From: Aristolochia californica
Lineage: Eukaryota; Streptophyta; Magnoliopsida; Piperales; Aristolochiaceae
Assembly (NCBI GenBank): GCA_029961685.1
Contig: JARWKL010000006.1
Span: forward strand, 1,240,001-1,304,000
Reading direction: 5' to 3'
DNA length: 64,000 nt
In this document: one piece after another, positions 20,000 to 31,700 of the stretch
Layout of the letters: each line of letters begins with the position of its first letter
Position numbering within the stretch: the first letter of the stretch is position 1
Notes under the pieces: model-generated
The model's database searches: none
Told to the model about the DNA's origin: nothing
The model's input: the letters and a program-made list of their open reading frames with translations, nothing else
Program-made: the position numbers and the translations under genes

Positions 20000-20365
20000 C
20001 GCATACCGACCGCTTCCCGTCAAGCCCTCCGTCTTCCGTTACAAACGACCACCAAAAACACCGAAATTCCTCAACCATAGCCACACTAGCAACGGATCAC
20101 CCCCATTGCCGTCCTCAAAATACCGTCTTTTTCAAAGAGAAATCCACATTATCCCCACGAACCGAGATCTACAGTTTCCACCGCGGGAACCAAAACCGTC
20201 AGCGAATTAGACACCTTGTTGCCAGAAAAGATGAAAAGGAGGCGAAGGGAGAAGGATTCCGGCGAGAAAGGGAGGTTATCCGGCGAGGAAAAGAGATTTC
20301 CCGGCGAGTAAAAAAGTGAGACGGAAGCAGAAAAAGGAAAAGTACGAAATCCGAAACCAGGCTTA
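20000..20365 (-). promoter_or_regulatory. Probable 5' leader of the JmjC gene, with upstream AUGs
   Basis: Lies between a good TATA box and the inferred start codon. It is CT-rich and contains at least four ATGs before the start: two tiny closed frames (20149-20132, MWISL-stop; 20106-20086, MGVIRC-stop) and two (from 20078 and 20004) that read across the first splice junction in other frames and stop inside exon 2. If this leader and start are right, translation is probably attenuated by upstream ORFs. Confidence 0.4.
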
Positions 20366-20394
20366 GAAAACCGGAAAAAGGAAAAGAGATGGGG

Positions 20395-20402
20395 TATTTA
20401 TA
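20395..20402 (-). promoter_or_regulatory. TATA box of the JmjC gene
   Basis: TATAAATA on the minus strand, followed by CCCC and then a CT-rich leader. It lies about 400 bp upstream of the inferred start codon. Transcription would start near 20365-20370. Confidence 0.5.
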
Positions 20403-22269
20403 CAAAGTAACAAAAAAATAGAAATAACGAGGGAATGGAAAGCGGTAGTTGTGAGGTGGTTCAACCAAACGCCGGCGAACGGAAACGCGTCTCCCGGCCC
20501 GTTCCCCGTGACCTTTTTTTCCTTTCTCCAAGTAACTTCCACAAAATTAACGAAATACCCTTACAAAATTACCAAAACCCCGCTGTTCAATTCCTTAATT
20601 GCCACCTACTCCCCCCAATTACCAACCCTGATTTGAATCCGTTTTTTACTTAATTTAATAAATTAATTCACACAAATTAGCATCCTGTGAGAAATTATTA
20701 GAAAATCCCGAAAAGATGGAAAAGGCATTGGGGCCATTAGACGAGGGTAATTCAGTCAATCCGTAGTTACGTGATCGGAAATGAACACATGTTAGTTACG
20801 CAACTTCCCTCTAAAACCCGCCGTATCACTCAATTAACAGCAACGGCGAGAATTAGTTTTTTAAAAAGACCCACGAGAATACGGCTCCGTTTCACCTCAA
20901 TTTATCGCGATAGTTTACCCTCCCCGACGGCTTCACTAAAGCGACTAGTTTCCATTTCCCGCGAAAACAACGGCGGCGAATTAGAGAAACCGCCGAACAT
21001 TTTCGAGTAATTAATACGGAACCGAAACGTGATGAAGCGACAAGTACGTGGCAGAGTTCTGTGCTGCTTCAGCTTTTGTTTTTTTGAATCGTCCGTCAAC
21101 GGCTACGATGCAGAATGGAAACCCGGGTTGGTTCTTTAAGCCCCATTTGAAACCTGACACGTGGCCAGACTAGAATTAGATATACGGTAGTTCGTAGACA
21201 GTTGGGTAAGGGTACGAATGATGGCGGTAAGGAGGGGGTGTGTCAGAACGGAACTAGCTGGCGGTTACAGCAGGGATCACGCCGTATCAGAGGGCAGCTT
21301 TTCGGGCAGGCCGGTCACGAGCCGGAGAGCCCGAAAGCGTCCGGGTTCTACAGGCAGCGGTTTTTTGGACATTTGGCGGTTTCTCTCGGAGCGCTTTTGT
21401 AACGCGGAGGTTGGTCTAATCATGAGCGCTTTTTCAGGATTATTTAATTTTCTCCTCGAGTCATCAGTCAGCTTAAACGATTATAAAAAGGGCTCGTGAC
21501 GCACCGACCCCACATCCGCGGGGACTTGAGCCGGTCCAACGCGGCGGATGAGTCGGTTTGACTCGGCGCTGACGGACTCGGTCTTCAGACAAGGACGGGA
21601 ATCTTCTTTGTCGTTTTCTTTTTTAAGAAAACTGACAAAAAAGCCCTTTTAAATTTTAAGGAATTACATGGGGTCCCCATCTGACGGTTCTATTGGCGCA
21701 TTTAACGAACTAATTTCCCTTTCGGTCTTTTCCAGGGAAAAAGGGAGGAAAGAGAAAGACGTGACTCACCGAACTCTCCCCCCTCGCTTAATCCGATATT
21801 CCAATTCCTACCCAACCGAGAAAACAAAGGAAAAATGCGTTTGCGGGAAAGTGCTGGCCCGGTATTGGCATTTAATAATTTAATTAATAATAATAATAAT
21901 AATAATAATAATCAAATCGAGATAAGACTGATAATAGTAATTAACGGTCAAGATATGATCTTCTTTTTCACGGCCTCTGAGTCTGGACCTCCCAAAAAGG
22001 AAACGCTGTGATCTTGTTCGAAGCTTTTGTTGCTCGAAGAGTGATGACATGTCTCAGCCGAAAGGAAATTGTGAGTGGTGGGCCCAACTACTCCCTTAAG
22101 AAAAACTGCCAGTGACACTATTTAATTTGAAGCAACCACTATAGATATTGGATAAAATAGGAAACAGGATAACGCTATAGATATCTAATGAGGATAGCAA
22201 GATTTTTCATTGATAATACGATTGGATTTGGTGGAGAGAATAAGGAGAATCATTCCCAGATATCAAGCC
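20403..22269. other. Upstream region of the JmjC gene, G+C-richer than average
   Basis: No recognisable protein. About 20700-21800 is relatively G+C- and CpG-rich, like a promoter island, and could serve the minus-strand demethylase gene, an unrecognised plus-strand transcript, or both. A (TAA)n run begins at about 21885. Confidence 0.4.
21883..21912. repeat. (TAA)n microsatellite
   Basis: About nine copies of TAA/AAT following TTAATTAA, in the upstream region of the JmjC gene. Confidence 0.9.
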
Positions 22270-23230
22270 AAGTGTCTCTTTTGTTACCTATTTGAATGCG
22301 AATCCTTTGAGAAGATGCTCATCATTTGTTTGTCTTGATGCCTCTAAACATTTTCGTTTACTGGAACGAGCTCCGTGTCAGAAGTAAACAGCTGAATGCG
22401 AGGAAGATGATGTTCCCAGAAAACAGGGAATGGATTAATTGGGTCTGTTAAGGAAAGGACACCAGCGACAGCGACTGATTCACAGAACCCCACCGTGAGA
22501 TTGACTGAAATCGTAAAGGTCGATAAGAGACCTGATTTTTCTACGCGTAAAAGGTTTTCTGGGACTGTTTGAACTTTGAAGTTTGAAAGGGTCTCGTCTT
22601 CTCGGCGGCGAGTCGGTGAAAGCCGCAGTAGGAGAATGTCAAATGGGGATCGAAGACCGAGACCATGACCGAGGCCGGTCGTTGGGTTGCATGGTCAGTC
22701 TCAGTAACTCCTAACCCTTCAAAAAAATTGCTGAAAGAAAGCCTTCTGGTGTGGAAAGTCTTCACATCATCTTTAAATGTTGGCGCCGACCCCTGACCTA
22801 CCTTTCTGTTTCCTTCTTCCACGTGCACTCTTGTTTCTGCGTGTTTTTTTTTTTTTCCAACAATGAAAGTTTCTGCTTCTCTAACTTGTTTTTTTCATAT
22901 AATTTACTTTTAACTTATGAAAGTTCAAGATAGTTTTATGAAGTCAATGGAGAAGGTTATCTTCCCTTGATTAATGCAGAGAAAAGCACAAGTCAAGTAA
23001 AAAAATATCACTAGTTGTGGTTCACATCTCCAACTTATTTGGATTTGTTTTTGAGTTTAATTGCAATCTAGCTCTGACTTGTTGGTGGAAGGTGATGGAT
23101 GATAGCCTGTCCCATGAATTAAATTGGGAATGGACATACTTCTACTGGATGAGATTTCATTGGACACCTTTTAACTTGGTGAAATCGATGTCACCCATGT
23201 GCTCTTTGATTCCAATTTCATAAAGGGCAC
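22270..23230 (+). repeat. Unit A of a diverged tandem duplication
   Basis: This roughly 1-kb segment is related, in the same orientation and order, to 25760-27060. Shared landmarks are: GATGCTCATCATTTGTTTGTCT against GATGCTCGCCATCTGTTTGTCT (only the core is alike); CCCAGAAAACAGG followed by a GGTCTGTTA word; a GGGACTG / TTTGAACTTT-like block; CACTCTTGTTT before a long T run; and ACACCTTTTAAC followed by ACCCATGTGCTCTTTG. The part matching the intact exon of unit B (about 23065-23178) has lost both splice-site context and reading frame. Confidence 0.6.
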
Positions 23231-23993
23231 TCAATTGGGTTCACAAGTTCTATTCTATTCTTTTCTGTTCCAGTCATTCTCATTGATATCTGTTGAAGCG
23301 CAGAGCTTTTCAGAAAATACCTCTAGAGCAGGTAACTGGACAGGATGGTATCTGTGGCTTCTTTATTTAATAATCTCTTTCAAATGACTCCTTATTCATT
23401 GCCCGTAAAAATTTGCAGTGTTTTTTTTGTCTACTTCAATCAAAGATCACAAAAAGTGAGGATTCTACAATTTGGGAATTCAGATAAATATTGCATAAGC
23501 TGCAGGACTAGGGTCAACGGCTTCGCAGAGAAGAGGGGATGAGTGAGCCGCAAAAATCCAAGGCGAGTCTGGTGGATGCGTCATGCATGTCTGGACAATG
23601 CATCCGCCAGTGAATTGCCTTTTACCTGAAATAAGGTAGAACTGTCGTGGAGTGCACGTATTCAATAGCCGGATGCTATCTGTTGTTTCTTCTGGACGGT
23701 GTTTAGCAAGCTGTTCTGTGTCTTCTGGGCGGTGTCGAGAAGCTGTTAGACGGTATGACTACTACTTGTTTGTTTAATTGTTTCTCTGAAGTAGTCGACA
23801 AGCATAGCCATGAAATTATCGCCTGACCCTTTGTACAGAATGTCCTGAGCTCTTATAGGAATCATTTGATGCTAATACCTGCTTCTACTTTTAAATTGTC
23901 TTACATTTTCTGTAAGTAAATCATAGTGCCATCTTTTATCACCATTAATGAACAGTCAAGAAAGCAAAAAAAGGTAATTTTTTTTGCTTTCAG

Positions 23994-24186
23994 GAGGAAA
24001 ATTGGCTATTTGGAACCACAAACTTCACCAGAGTATGTTGGTGCCCTTTTGTGAGGGTGAGGAGCCAACTGGGGGGCTTCCACCTATATTAGTTGATAAA
24101 CAAGGACAGCTTGGAACACACATTGAAGAGTTCCAGGAATTTGGTTCACTACACCAAGGGAATGAGGCTAATTTTAACAGTATTAG
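23994..24186 (+). pseudogene. Exon-like segment of unknown family
   Basis: Preceded by TTTTTTTGCTTTCAG and ending AG/GTGAAC, so both splice sites look usable. One frame stays open through it (GGKLAIWNHKLHQ, then VPFCEGEEPTGGLPP, then LGTHIEEFQEF), with a composition that looks protein-coding. I do not recognise the family. Joining its donor directly to the next candidate exon in frame gives an early stop, so it may be a relic or belong to another transcript. Confidence 0.3.
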
Positions 24187-24339
24187 GTGAACAGTACTTT
24201 CGGTTGGTTCTTAGTAGTCCACCTACTGTCCTAAAAGTCCCTTTTTCTTAATCTACCAAGGCTGCCCATAGGCAATGATCCAATCATTAGTTGTATCACA
24301 ATTAAAAACAGACTTAGTAGCTAGGATGACTCTCCACAG

Positions 24340-24477
24340 GTGAAACAGGTGAATGTGGAATCTGACATAAGCAAGCTTAGACACTCCGTGCCGATCGATA
24401 CTAAAGAGCCGCAAACCTCGGTGCGATGGTGCTGGCAGCCCTGCTGCAAGGAGAATGTCAAGAAGAAGCTTTCAACT
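24340..24477 (+). pseudogene. Second exon-like segment of unknown family
   Basis: Bounded by CTCTCCACAG and ACT/GTAAGC. It is exactly 46 codons and open in phase 0 (VKQVNVESDISKLRH, then KEPQTSVRWCWQPCC). Symmetric phase, good splice sites and codon-like composition suggest a real or recently real exon of a plus-strand gene between the JmjC and HDG5 genes. Family unknown. Another open stretch lies downstream at about 24640-24939, less convincing. Confidence 0.3.
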
Positions 24478-24939
24478 GTAAGCTCAGCTAGTCCATTGGA
24501 GGGATCTCAACAAGTCCACTTGTTGAAAGTGTCTAGAAGATTTTGAAGTTGAAAAGCTGGTAAGCAGTTGATGACACTGAACAGCCAACGCAGGTTTGAC
24601 CCCATAACTGGCAAAACTAAATGAATTCTCTTCCATATTATGCTAGTCTGTGTCTACCATTTGCTTCATCTTTGTCTGGGCATTTGTGGAATCAAGCGAG
24701 GGGGATACTCAAGACAGGTGAGACTTTCAGGGTGGATTGCTCAGCCTGTAAGTAAAGAAGAAAGCAAGGACACGGACGTACGCCACTTACATTCCTCCTA
24801 CTCCTGGTTATGTGCCGTAACTGGGAAGGAAAGCATCTTAGCTAAGGGGGAAGGAATGAATGAGAATTATATTCCAAAAGAGAAGAGACAAGATGGACAC
24901 GACTGCTGCCTGGGAATGTTGGCTTGGGCGCAGGTTTAA

Positions 24940-25759
24940 GAACGAGTTAAAATGTAAGAAAAGTAAAGGAAATACCAATAAAAGGTGATTGAAAGAGATA
25001 AAGACTACTCAAATTTTCGGTGATTGAATTAGAGATAAACTAAAATTGTAGAGTTGTAATCACTTATCATAATTCTATAAATAGTGTACACCTCATCAAT
25101 GATAATTACGGCAATCAATGTGGAAACTGAAGTTTTCTTCACCGGCTAACTCGAGCTAAAAATCAAAGAGACTCGGAGAGTCAAAAGTTGCTTGGAGTTG
25201 TTAACGCCTCAATCATTTGGGGATATCATAATCAACTTGCTTAAACTATTGTTAACAACTCTTATAATATTTAATTCGAGAGACACCCACTCATCAATTG
25301 ATAAAATTGTTCTTGAGGACAACGTGATCTTGTTTATATGTTACACTCGGGGCCATTTCCAAGGATCAAGGCCGATTGTCTCACTAACCAAACCAGCCAA
25401 CATTAAGATGAAAAAGAGAATCTCGTGCAGCATGAGATCATTATTGTTAGGATAGTGACGATGATAAAGTAAAATGGTCTCCTTCTAATATAATGATCAT
25501 GACATCATAACAAAAATATATTTTCTTGCTTTTTTAGTTTTATAGTTTCTCTCTGATTTTCACTAACGAGAGCCTCTGTATTTTGTTTTTCTTTTCCGCA
25601 TCCCGTTTGCTTGAAAGAAAAGGGCAATGGAGTTCTGAATCGCTGATTCTTAATTGTCGGGGTGTTAGGCAATCGCAGAACACAAGAAAACACAGATACA
25701 AATACAGTCCAGACCTCTCCCACTCACCAGACAAGCTTTCTCTTGAATTTTCAGGAAAC
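24940..25759. other. Spacer between duplicated units; nothing recognised
   Basis: Short unrelated open frames on both strands, no recognisable protein, RNA or transposon ends. Confidence 0.4.
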
Positions 25760-27060
25760 CTGTAATGCGAGGATGCTCGCCATCTGTTTGTCTAAATGCG
25801 CCTAAAGTATGCTGCTGATGTATTCCTTGGCTTTAACATGGCTAAAAGCTTTGCCTTGCCTGATTATGCTTGGAGCCCTGCAAAGAGACGAGAAACAGCT
25901 TAACGAGAAGTTGAACACGGAGTCCCCAGAAAACAGGCGCGTACTGATTCGGTCTGTTATCAAGAGGACAGCTTTGGATGCATAGACCCACACAGGAGTT
26001 CACTGAAAACAGTAAAAGAGATCATGGGTAGAGCTTAGAAGAATCTTCTTTTTTCACTGCAAGTAAAACGTCTACTGGGGCTATTTTGAATTTTGTAGAT
26101 TGAATGAGTCTTGGGACTGGCCAAGAGAATCTTAAACTGGAATTGAAGACTGAGACGATGACTGTAGCCAGTAGTTGTCGAGAAGCGATGGCTGAAACTA
26201 GGTTTTCATGTCTATTACTAATGTGTGAATAAGATTAGTCCGTGAATGGGACCGTTTTCGTTCAACTGGTTTCAGAGGACCCCATCTTGTCGTTACCTTG
26301 GTGTTTATAGTGATCAAGCTGAGAAACTCGAATAGTGTGGGCACGTTTTGTTGAAAGGAAGACGTAAGGGTGAGAAAGCCTCTACTCACCTTTGTGTTTT
26401 TTTTTTTTTTTTTTTTTTGCGTGTTCACTCTTGTTTTCTGCATTTTCAACAATGACAAAGACCTGTAAAGCTTCTTTACTGAATTCAACATTGATAGGAT
26501 AAATCTTACTTTGACATTTTCAGACCTCTAAAGATGTCATAAAAATGTTATCAAACACAGATTGGATTGGTTGAACCAGGTTCAGTAATACCCCTTCTCT
26601 CATCCAGGTTTGTTAATTCACAACTTTGCAGAGTTGGTAAAAATTGGTTGACCTGGTTTTAGTGTTTCCACCAGCAAACCGGATTGGATCACAGATGACT
26701 AAGAAATAACATTTTCAACTGTTTGAAGATAAATATTTTCCAAAGTAGAGAGAAATCTTTAAAAGGTCAATCTAAAGTAGGTCCCTTTGCTTTGTCTCTG
26801 TTATATTCAAAAGGGAAAACATGAATAAAAGAGTAACAGCTTTCTTTTCCGATTCTAATTGCAGCCTAACTTTGACTGGAATAGGGATGTTGATGGCCTG
26901 ATGGGTGATGGTCTGCCTCTTGAAATGATAAGACAGAAACTCCCGGTGGATGGGGATTCCAGTGGAACACCTTTTAACCAGGTGAAAGTGATAACACCCA
27001 TGTGCTCTTTGTGTCCCATTTTTGAATTCAGTATTGTTTTCTGCCCTTTCTATTCAATTC
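25760..27060 (+). repeat. Unit B of the tandem duplication, with one intact exon-like block
   Basis: Counterpart of 22270-23230. It contains 26865-26981, bounded by TTCTAATTGCAG and AACCAG/GTGAAA: exactly 39 codons open in phase 0 (PNFDWNRDVDGLMG, then LPLEMIRQKLPVDG, then SGTPFNQ). The same block in unit A is disrupted. The unit is about 3.5-3.8 kb from its partner. It may be a tandemly duplicated gene or non-coding transcript of which one copy decayed. I do not recognise the peptide. Confidence 0.55.
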
Positions 27061-27439
27061 TATGTCATAAACATCTATGATCTGTTGCTCCTTTTTTGCT
27101 TTTCTAATCAAATAACTTTAAAGGCAGGTAGGGAAAGAGGAAATGTTTAATTACTGGATAAGAAGCCTATTTGTCATCCATGTGCTCCAGCTTCTTTGTT
27201 TATCGGGTGAGTATCCTATGCTATATTGAGCACTTTTATTAAAGATTGGTCGAGACGGGTTGAAGTACTGCAAAGCGAAGAGCAATAGTGGTTCATCTCT
27301 GTCAAGATTCATTGAAACAGTAAATTCCCCGTGCCTTTCAACCAAAGGCACCTAATTTTATTGGCATGAGTTGTCTCCCAAGATAAATCAGAAGAGGAAA
27401 TCCTCTGATTATTCTCCAAGAGATTACAGGAGGAAATCC

Positions 27440-27765
27440 TATAATATAAGTAATCGATTATGTATAAATCCCGTAAGCAGTAAAGTGTAGAGGGTATTTA
27501 ATATATGAGTGAAAGAAGATTTTTTACGGTAAAGTTTGACATGGTATCAAAGCGGGTGAACTCTTTCGGCCGATGCTAGGAGGAAACTCCACTGAGACCT
27601 TGGTCTTCCTGTCTTGTAAACTATAAAGTGTAAAGGGAATTCAATATACTAATGCAAGAAGATTTTTTTCTGTAATATTTGACATGATATCAGAGCCGGA
27701 AAATTCTTTAAGCAACAACATTGGGAGAAAACTCTCTGTAATATTTGACATGGTATCAGAGTTAG
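27440..27765 (+). mobile_element. TRIM-like array with three LTR-end/PBS junctions
   Basis: Three times a sequence ending in TTTGACA is followed at once by a primer-binding site complementary to initiator tRNA-Met: TGGTATCAAAGC at 27542, TGATATCAGAGC at 27685 and TGGTATCAGAGT at 27751. The DNA before the first two (TAAAGTGTAGAGGG / TAAAGTGTAAAGGG, then GAAGATTTTTT) is clearly repeated. This is the pattern of terminal-repeat retrotransposons in miniature in tandem, with short LTRs, a PBS and no coding capacity. Outer limits are uncertain; the first LTR may begin upstream of 27440. Confidence 0.6.
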
Positions 27766-28749
27766 CTGTTGGATGAGTTGGAGTTATCTTGAACTCCAAT
27801 TTTAATTCTAATTCTTATCTTTATCTCTATCGGATCAGATTTTACATAAAATGGTATAATTTGAACTGTTTAAAAATATAATATAAAAAAAATGATCCGA
27901 AAAATTTTAATTAAAAAATGGAGAAGGAATTATTGTCAGTGGCCACTGTGAGAGAGTGAGAAGCTACACTGGGCTCTCATCCCTTTTAATGAACATTCCT
28001 AACATGGAACTGAGCACGAAGAATAAGAACAAAAACGTAAGCCATAAGGAGTTGCATCTACTCCGCATCGAAGAGATCACCTACCACTACATCCTCCATC
28101 ACTCTCGCCTGCACATTCCATCTAATGCTGCAGCCATGCAAAAGGACGGCAGATCGCCCCAGCCACCCAGAAAAGGAAACCAGCAATTAATATCATAACA
28201 GTTCTTCTTCACTACGGAACAAAAAAGTTTGAAAAAAAAATCCGAAAACATTGCAAACCAGAGACATGTCATAGGCAGAAGAAAGTCAATACCCGAACCA
28301 ACACCCTTGCTGCCTGGTGAGGCCACCACCATTGCTCTTGTTGGCCCTACCAGGCAGCAAGGAGTGTACCTGGTGCGCTCTTGACTCCCTCCACTCTCCC
28401 CCTTACGTTTCCTTCTTCTACTATTTTCATGGTAATACAGACTGAAAAACTGATGTCAAACCTACAACAAACTCCATTATTTCCTACATGACTAACCGTG
28501 GCTCGTCTTTTTGCTGCTGCTGTGAATTACCCACAACATCCACTCCCTTCTGAAATGACAAAAACACCATTGAAGCAAGACCACTTTCTTTCTTCTGCTC
28601 TCACAGGGATGGCAATTCTTTGTCTTGCTTCACAGGTGTTTTAGTCACTGGGGGCTGCTTAATGTCGAAAAGTTGGGTTGTCAGTTGGAGAAGACATGAG
28701 GTAACTGTCGATGCAGAGGGTAATTCAACCGTTGCTGCTACTTTTTTGT
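27766..28749. other. DNA downstream of HDG5, probably including its 3' UTR
   Basis: No protein recognised. The HDG5 stop codon is at 28750-28752 on the minus strand, so the 3' UTR extends to lower coordinates here. It contains a notable inverted repeat, listed separately. Confidence 0.45.
28305..28362. repeat. Perfect 14-bp inverted repeat (hairpin)
   Basis: CCTTGCTGCCTGGT at 28305-28318 is exactly reversed and complemented by ACCAGGCAGCAAGG at 28349-28362. Inside, GGCCA (28321-28325) can pair with TGGCC (28342-28346), extending the stem to about 20 pairs around a mismatch and a G-U pair, with a loop of 16 nt. It lies about 390 bp downstream of the HDG5 stop, possibly in its 3' UTR. It could be an RNA structure, a small-RNA hairpin or the ends of a small transposon. 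Confidence 0.75.
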
Positions 28750-31700
28750 TCAGTGACCGAGCCCTCTGGCGAGCTCGGAAGCACTGTCTCCATTGCTGCT
28801 GCCGCTTAGAGCTGCAGTGATTTGGCGAACTGTGTTGCATACGTGGTTGTTCATGGCGTTAACACTGGATAGATTGAGTTTTGCAGATGGAACTGCACTC
28901 GCCAGGACCTGGAGGCCAACAGTCAAAAGACACCCCGAAGAGAATCCATTTCCCTCCGAGGTTGGGTTACTATCATTGTTTGGCCCAGCCGGAAGGATCA
29001 CAAAGCCATGCGGAAGCAGCGGAATGTATGACGGATCATCGCCGCTCATTGCAACCTGGACTGCGTCGACATCAACAGCTGCATAAACAACTAGGCTGCC
29101 GGAAGGGTCAGTGCAGCTCTCCTGTAGCATCAGTTCTACATTCTGGGAGGAGTTGCTCGCCGCCTGCACACCATGGATTTCACAAGTTAAATGCAACCAT
29201 TCTGAATCTAAAAACTCAGCATCAAATTGATGAGATTAAATGAAATTGAAAAGAATAAAGGTTTTTATTAACAATATTTACATTTACACGCAGAAGTGAA
29301 ATACAGTTCCCTGGATGAGATCCATTTGCAATATGAGCCACCTCATGTAGTGAATTCCCATTTGATAGAACATCCAGCTGCAGACCAAAGCCATGAATTA
29401 GAATAAAAGCTAATGACATCCGATCAAACAAAACAGAATGAACAAACCAGATGAATCACCTGAGATCTCCTCCGCTCATCCCTCAATAGATCAAAGACTT
29501 GACTCGGAGAATATGGCAGCATAGTGGTGGAGACCGCAGTCAGAATAACCCCATGGGGTTGGCCGGGCTCTACATTTTTCCTGGTAGTGATTCTCAAGGT
29601 CTCATTAGCTGAATCAGAGAGAGCTGTCCATGACTGACCGTCAGAGGAGCTGATGTTAACACAGAATGTCCTAATCATTCTCTGGGCCAGCTTCATCATA
29701 TTCCTTCTTGCTTCTGGAGAGGGAATAACTGCAAGTTCAACAGTAAACGATTGAGGTTATGCTGCTGCAGATGCATTTCTGGAAGCAACAACTCTTTAAA
29801 TATTATCTGTAAGTACCTCCAAGGTCGGATATGTTTCTGGCCATCAGGCTAGCAAGTCTTTCACACTGGCGTTGCAGGACTGCCAGCCATCGTTGAGCCC
29901 CAAATGCCATTCCGCTGCTAAGAAAATGATCGAACACCTGATGAACTGGCTTATCCTCTACCTCAACGTGTTCCAGCCATGTCACCTGTACATGATCAAA
30001 GCCACTGAAATATTCAGAGATTAAATTTATACAAACAAGGACAAGAAACGATCGTCATTGTAACGATTGACCTTACCCTCGAATACCCATTGGGCATATC
30101 TTGTATAATGCAGCCAGATGGCCTTCTCCTGAATCTAGGAAAAGAACCTTGAAGACCCTCATGGAAGCCATCAACAGGAAAATCAACGATGGCCCAGGTG
30201 CCCTCAACATTTTGCTGGCAATACCGGAGGAAGTAAGCTTCCCGGGTGGGCAGCAACGGCGAAAGAACCTGCAGCTCTGCATGCATCTGCCCAGAAGTTG
30301 ACATTAGTCACAGGTCGAATATAATCAAATGTACCAAACATCCTCAATCAAATGACATCAAGGTGAGATCGTTACCAGTTGCAGAGAGCCATTTCCATGA
30401 CCAGAGACACCAGTAGTTATGATTTGGATGGTCTTTGCTCTTGAAATAATCGAAGGGAACATCTCCATCCACTTGTTCTGTCAAACAGCAGATTGTCATA
30501 TTGTCAGCGATTTCAGATTGATAGGAAAAAATCTAAGATTTGATCAAAATACTTACAGCATCCAAGAAGGCGTCAACCAAGGTAATACTGTTCATTATAA
30601 CAACAGCGCTGTCCCGACTGGCTTCGGTCTTCAAGTCCATTTGCTGCTTTAGATTCAAGGGCCAATGAAACATCCTTTTGTATTCTTCAACATCAAGCAT
30701 CTCCTTGTTCCCACTCCCACTTCTGACCCAAAGAGCCTCATTCGTGCTACACATCCTCACCAGCTCATCCACCGCCGCCATTGCCAGGTCCAGCGCCAGG
30801 GGCTTCTCGTGCTCCAAAAGTCCCCCGGAAAAATGAGGATTATCAGACACAGAGGAAGTGGGGATTATCTCAGTGCAAGTAGGCAGCGGCTCGTGGAAGT
30901 TCCTGCTGTAGATATTCATGTCAAGATCCAAAGAGGGTAGCATCATCGGAGGCGCCGGACTGATTACAGACAGCGGCCGACTGGTGTAACGCCCTGCCAT
31001 GCAGGAGAGACGCTCGAGCTGCAAACCCATAATTTACAGAAGACATGAGTTGTAACTCTAAAGCTATGTTAATTTCTTCCATGAACAAGCATCAGCAAAG
31101 AGCTTCCATCGAAGCCATGTGCATGCACGTAGTGAAGCTAGAACAAACCCAGGTACTTGCACCATTAATACCATTGTTTACCAAGTACAAAACAGGAAAA
31201 AAAAAAAGAGATAACAGAAGGAGGCCCAGCTCCTTCGAAGGGTTACTGGATAGAAATAAATACAGCCGCGGAAAAGGGAGGTTCTATACTGTCCGCCATT
31301 CCCGAAAGCTTCGACCAGAGAGGTAAATGTCAACAGCTGGAATCAGCTGTCTCACCCAAGCCTCTCTTAATTATCATCGTCTCCGATCCAACTCCCACAT
31401 GTGCGAAACCAGTACACGTGGGAGCTTTGACTGCTCGAAAACCGCAGAAAAGGCCGTCTACGACGCGTAAAGCAATTAAACCCAGCGGATACCTCTTCTT
31501 TGAGGCGAGCGTTCTCCAGGCGAAGATGCTGCTCGTCGAATGACATCTCGCCGAGCATCGCCGGACCACCGCAACTGGGGCAGATCAAGTTCCGTATAGC
31601 CGCCTGCAGCCGATAGTTCTCCGTCTTCAAGCCATCGTTCTCCGCCCTCAGCATCACATTGTCCGCCCGGTCTTGTTGCGCCTTCCGTTCCCAAATCCCA

